Assembly (NCBI GenBank): GCA_958430865.1
Contig: CAUDNR010000865.1
Coordinates: 1-21,298 of the forward strand
Direction of reading: 5' to 3'
Length of the DNA: 21,298 bases
DNA from: Entrophospora sp. SA101
Lineage: Eukaryota > Glomeromycota > Glomeromycetes > Entrophosporales > Entrophosporaceae
Of this stretch, positions 19,225 through 21,298 are shown piece by piece. The position numbers and the translations under genes were made by a program. A model generated the notes under the pieces. The model had not been told where the DNA came from. It worked only from the letters and a program-made list of their open reading frames with translations, and did no database searches. Position 1 is the stretch's first letter; every line of letters starts with the position of its first letter.

Positions 19225-21298
19225 ATGGAAACCATTTCGGATGAAAATAAACATCATGACGATACTTCTACTGATGAATATGATAAATATTCTAATAAAA
19301 GAAACGAAGAATATGGGGAATGTCCAACATGCAAAAGATATAATACTCATGAGTCATGGTGTCAATCATGTGATCCAAAGCTATTAACTGAAGGATGGAC
19401 TAGTGGTAATGAAACATTAGATGAGTTGATTAAAAGTACACAACTTAAAGCAACTGATTATTTTAATGATTATTATCTTCAATGGATTCCTTATAATGAT
19501 TTAACAAATATTGAAAAGATAGGTGAAGGTGGGTTTGCAACTATATCCAAAGCTACTTGGTTAAATGGTAAGAAATATGTATATGGTGATGAAAGAACTA
19601 GTGAAGATAGGATTGTGGCATTAAAAAAACTACATAATTCACTGAATATTTCTGATGAATTTCTTAATGAGGTAAATTATTTTATTTTTCTATATATTAA
19701 TTTCAGATTTTTTAAATATTATTCTGAAATTTGATATATATTTTTTATATAGTTTAGAAATTATGCTACATTTCATGGTAAATCATTTATAAATAAAATT
19801 TTTGGATCAACACAAGATCCAGCTACAAAAGAATATATATTTGTAATGAAATGCATTAAAAATGGAGATCTTCAAGGTTATGAAGATCCTTACATTAGAA
19901 AAGAAAAATATGGGGAATGTCCAACATGCAAAAGATATAATACTTATTATTCATGGTGTCAATTATGCAATCCAAAATTATTAACTGAAGGATGGACTAG
20001 TGGCAACAAAATATTAGATGAATTGATTAAAAGTACACAACTTAAAGCAACTGAGTATCATTATAGTAATCATCTTCAATGGATTCCTTATAATGATTTG
20101 ACAAATGTTGAAAAAATAGGTGAAGGTGGGTTTGCAATGATATCCGAAGCTACTTGGTTAAATGGTTATAAAAGTATAAATTATGATAACGAAAGAATTA
20201 GCAAGGATATGCCTGTGGTATTAAAAAAACTACATAATTCACAGAATATTTCTGATGAATTTCATAATGAGGTAAATTATTATATTAATACAAAAATATC
20301 ATTGATTATCATTGTTGTAATTAAGTATTTTTGTTATTTTAGCTTGAAAATTATACAAAGTTTCATGATAAAGTATATATTTATGGGTTAACACAAGATC
20401 CAATTACAAAAGAATATATATCTGTAATGCATTACATGGGAGATGGAAGTCTTCAAAATGATGAATATTCTAATAAAAGAGATGAAAGATATGGGGAGTG
20501 TCCAACATGTAATAGATATAATACCGATTGGACATGGTGTCAATCATGTAATCCAAAGCTGTTAACTGAAGGATGGACTAGTGGGAATGAAACATTGGAT
20601 GAATTGATTAAAAGCACACAACTTGAAGCAACTTTTTATAGTAATACTTTTTATCTTCAATGGATTCTTTATGATGATTTAATAAATATTGAAAAGATAG
20701 GTGAAGGTGGGTTTGCAACTATATCCAAAGCTACTTGGTTAAATGGTTATAAAGATATAAGTTATGATAACAAAAGAATTAGTTATGATAGGCCTGTAGC
20801 ACTAAAAAAACTACATAATTCACAGAATATTTCTGATGAATTTCTTAATGAGGTGAATTATTTTGTTTCTTTGTTTTATTTCAGATTTTTTAGATATTAT
20901 CAATTATTATTGTTGTAATTAAATAATTTATTTTTATTTAGTTTCAAAATTATATGAAGTTTTATGATAAAGTAAATATAATTCGTATTTATGGATTAAC
21001 ACAAGATCCAATTACAAAAGAATACATATATGTGATGGTTTATATGGAAAATGGAAGTCTTCACAATTATTTAACTAAAGACTTTAAAAATTTAAAATAT
21101 TATAACAAAATTAAAATTCTTTTAAAGATTATTAGAGGCTTAAAAGATATTCATGAAAAAGAAGTTGTTCATCATGATTTTCATAGTGGTAATATCCTTC
21201 AACATAAAAAAAGTGATTTTACATATATTGCAGACTTAGGATTATCATGCACATCTAGTCAAACATCATCATCAGACAAAAATGATATATGTGGAGTA
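19225..21298 (+). CDS. Protein kinase gene with three tandem N-lobe modules, partial (runs off right edge)
   Basis: Exons 19225-19671, 19753-20271, 20343-20852 and 20942->21298, all phase 0, separated by introns of 81, 71 and 89 bp (GTAAAT/GTGAAT donors, ATAG/TTTAG acceptors). The product is 611 residues long so far. Each of the first three exons carries YGECPTC...WCxxC..KLLTEGWTSGN, a linker, L-Q-W-I-(P/L)-Y-(N/D)-D-L, then a kinase N-lobe: glycine loop KIGEGGFA and the (A/V)-L-K-K lysine. The following exon supplies helix C to the hinge (TQDPxTKEYIxVM, then GDLQ or GSL). Modules 1 and 2 stop there and run straight into the next cysteine module. Only the third is followed by a C-lobe: IIRGLKDIHEKEVVHHDFHSGNIL and an IADLGLS activation segment, with KNDICGV at the edge. 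The architecture of single copies matches the large Rhizophagus cysteine-module kinase family. HRD has become HHD, and DLG replaces DFG. The ATG has no open frame directly upstream. It could instead be three broken genes, but the shared phase argues for one. Confidence 0.82.
19312..20852 (+). repeat. Three intragenic direct repeats of ~580-600 bp in the kinase gene
   Basis: The word TATGGGGA(A/G)TGTCCAACATG starts at 19312, 19909 and 20490, giving periods of 597 and 581 bp. The copies stay visibly alike through GGATGGACTAGTGG, GGTGAAGGTGGGTTTGCAA and CATAATTCAC(T/A)GAATATTTCTGATGA up to the splice donor. Introns are copied as well: intron 1 and intron 3 share an ATTTCAGATTTTTTA(A/G)ATATT stretch, and introns 2 and 3 share ATTGTTGTAATTAA. 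This points to duplication of genomic DNA, not of a spliced copy. Module 1 and module 3 also share a YSNKR(N/D)E lead-in that module 2 lacks. Confidence 0.88.

Noticed and set aside
19846..20918. Two further independent kinase genes starting at internal ATGs (19846 and 20427)
   Set aside because: Those ATGs are the hinge methionines of the preceding N-lobe; upstream codons are open in phase back to good acceptors, so one gene is the simpler model.
1..21298. tRNA, rRNA or CRISPR array
   Set aside because: No tRNA-like box pair or cloverleaf, no rRNA core sequence and no spaced identical repeats were seen.

Overview
The window looks like nuclear DNA of an arbuscular mycorrhizal fungus, most likely Rhizophagus or a close relative (Glomeromycotina). 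It is very AT-rich, its genes are cut by many short introns (mostly 70-130 bp, GT...AG, with T-rich or ATAG acceptors), and long gene-poor stretches carry degraded repeats. Two families that are strongly expanded in Rhizophagus are present: cysteine-module protein kinases, and two-pass membrane proteins with a conserved F-L-F-G/W-G-F-type C-terminal membrane segment. The genus assignment rests on recognising these families, not on a search.

Layout. Positions 1-3815 are repeat-rich. They hold scattered coding relics, a 454-bp MITE with perfect 27-bp inverted ends and TTAA at each end, and a 131-bp hAT-like MITE. Positions 3816-8883 (minus strand) hold a complete 22-exon gene for the exocyst subunit Sec3, predicted at 972 residues. 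Every junction was followed by hand; one intron uses a GC donor. Only 139 bp away, and diverging from it, is a four-exon gene (9023-9639) for a 115-residue protein that resembles mitochondrial ribosomal protein mS34.

Positions 9640-14600 have no convincing intact gene. They hold a structured, more GC-rich repeat block, a minus-strand coding relic with two TAG stops, a diverged ~310-bp tandem duplication, and a plus-strand pseudogene with four in-frame stops. Positions 14610-16420 (minus strand) hold a multi-exon two-transmembrane gene with serine/aspartate and W-E-T-L-K-R repeats in its cytosolic tail. A textbook hAT MITE (8-bp target duplication) sits in one of its introns, and the middle of the gene may be broken at two simple-sequence tracts.

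Positions 16421-19224 are again repeat-rich, with a TTATTCG-type tract, a ~170-bp direct duplication, and a large inverted-repeat element enclosing a small C-x-x-C reading frame. The right end (19225 to past the edge) is a kinase gene. A block made of a cysteine module, a kinase N-lobe and an intron has been tandemly copied three times and can be spliced in frame to a single C-lobe. This is the most unusual object in the window.

The genes do not form a pathway. SEC3 and the mS34-like gene are housekeeping genes that may share a divergent promoter; the membrane-protein gene and the kinase are lineage-expanded accessory genes lying in repeat-rich DNA.
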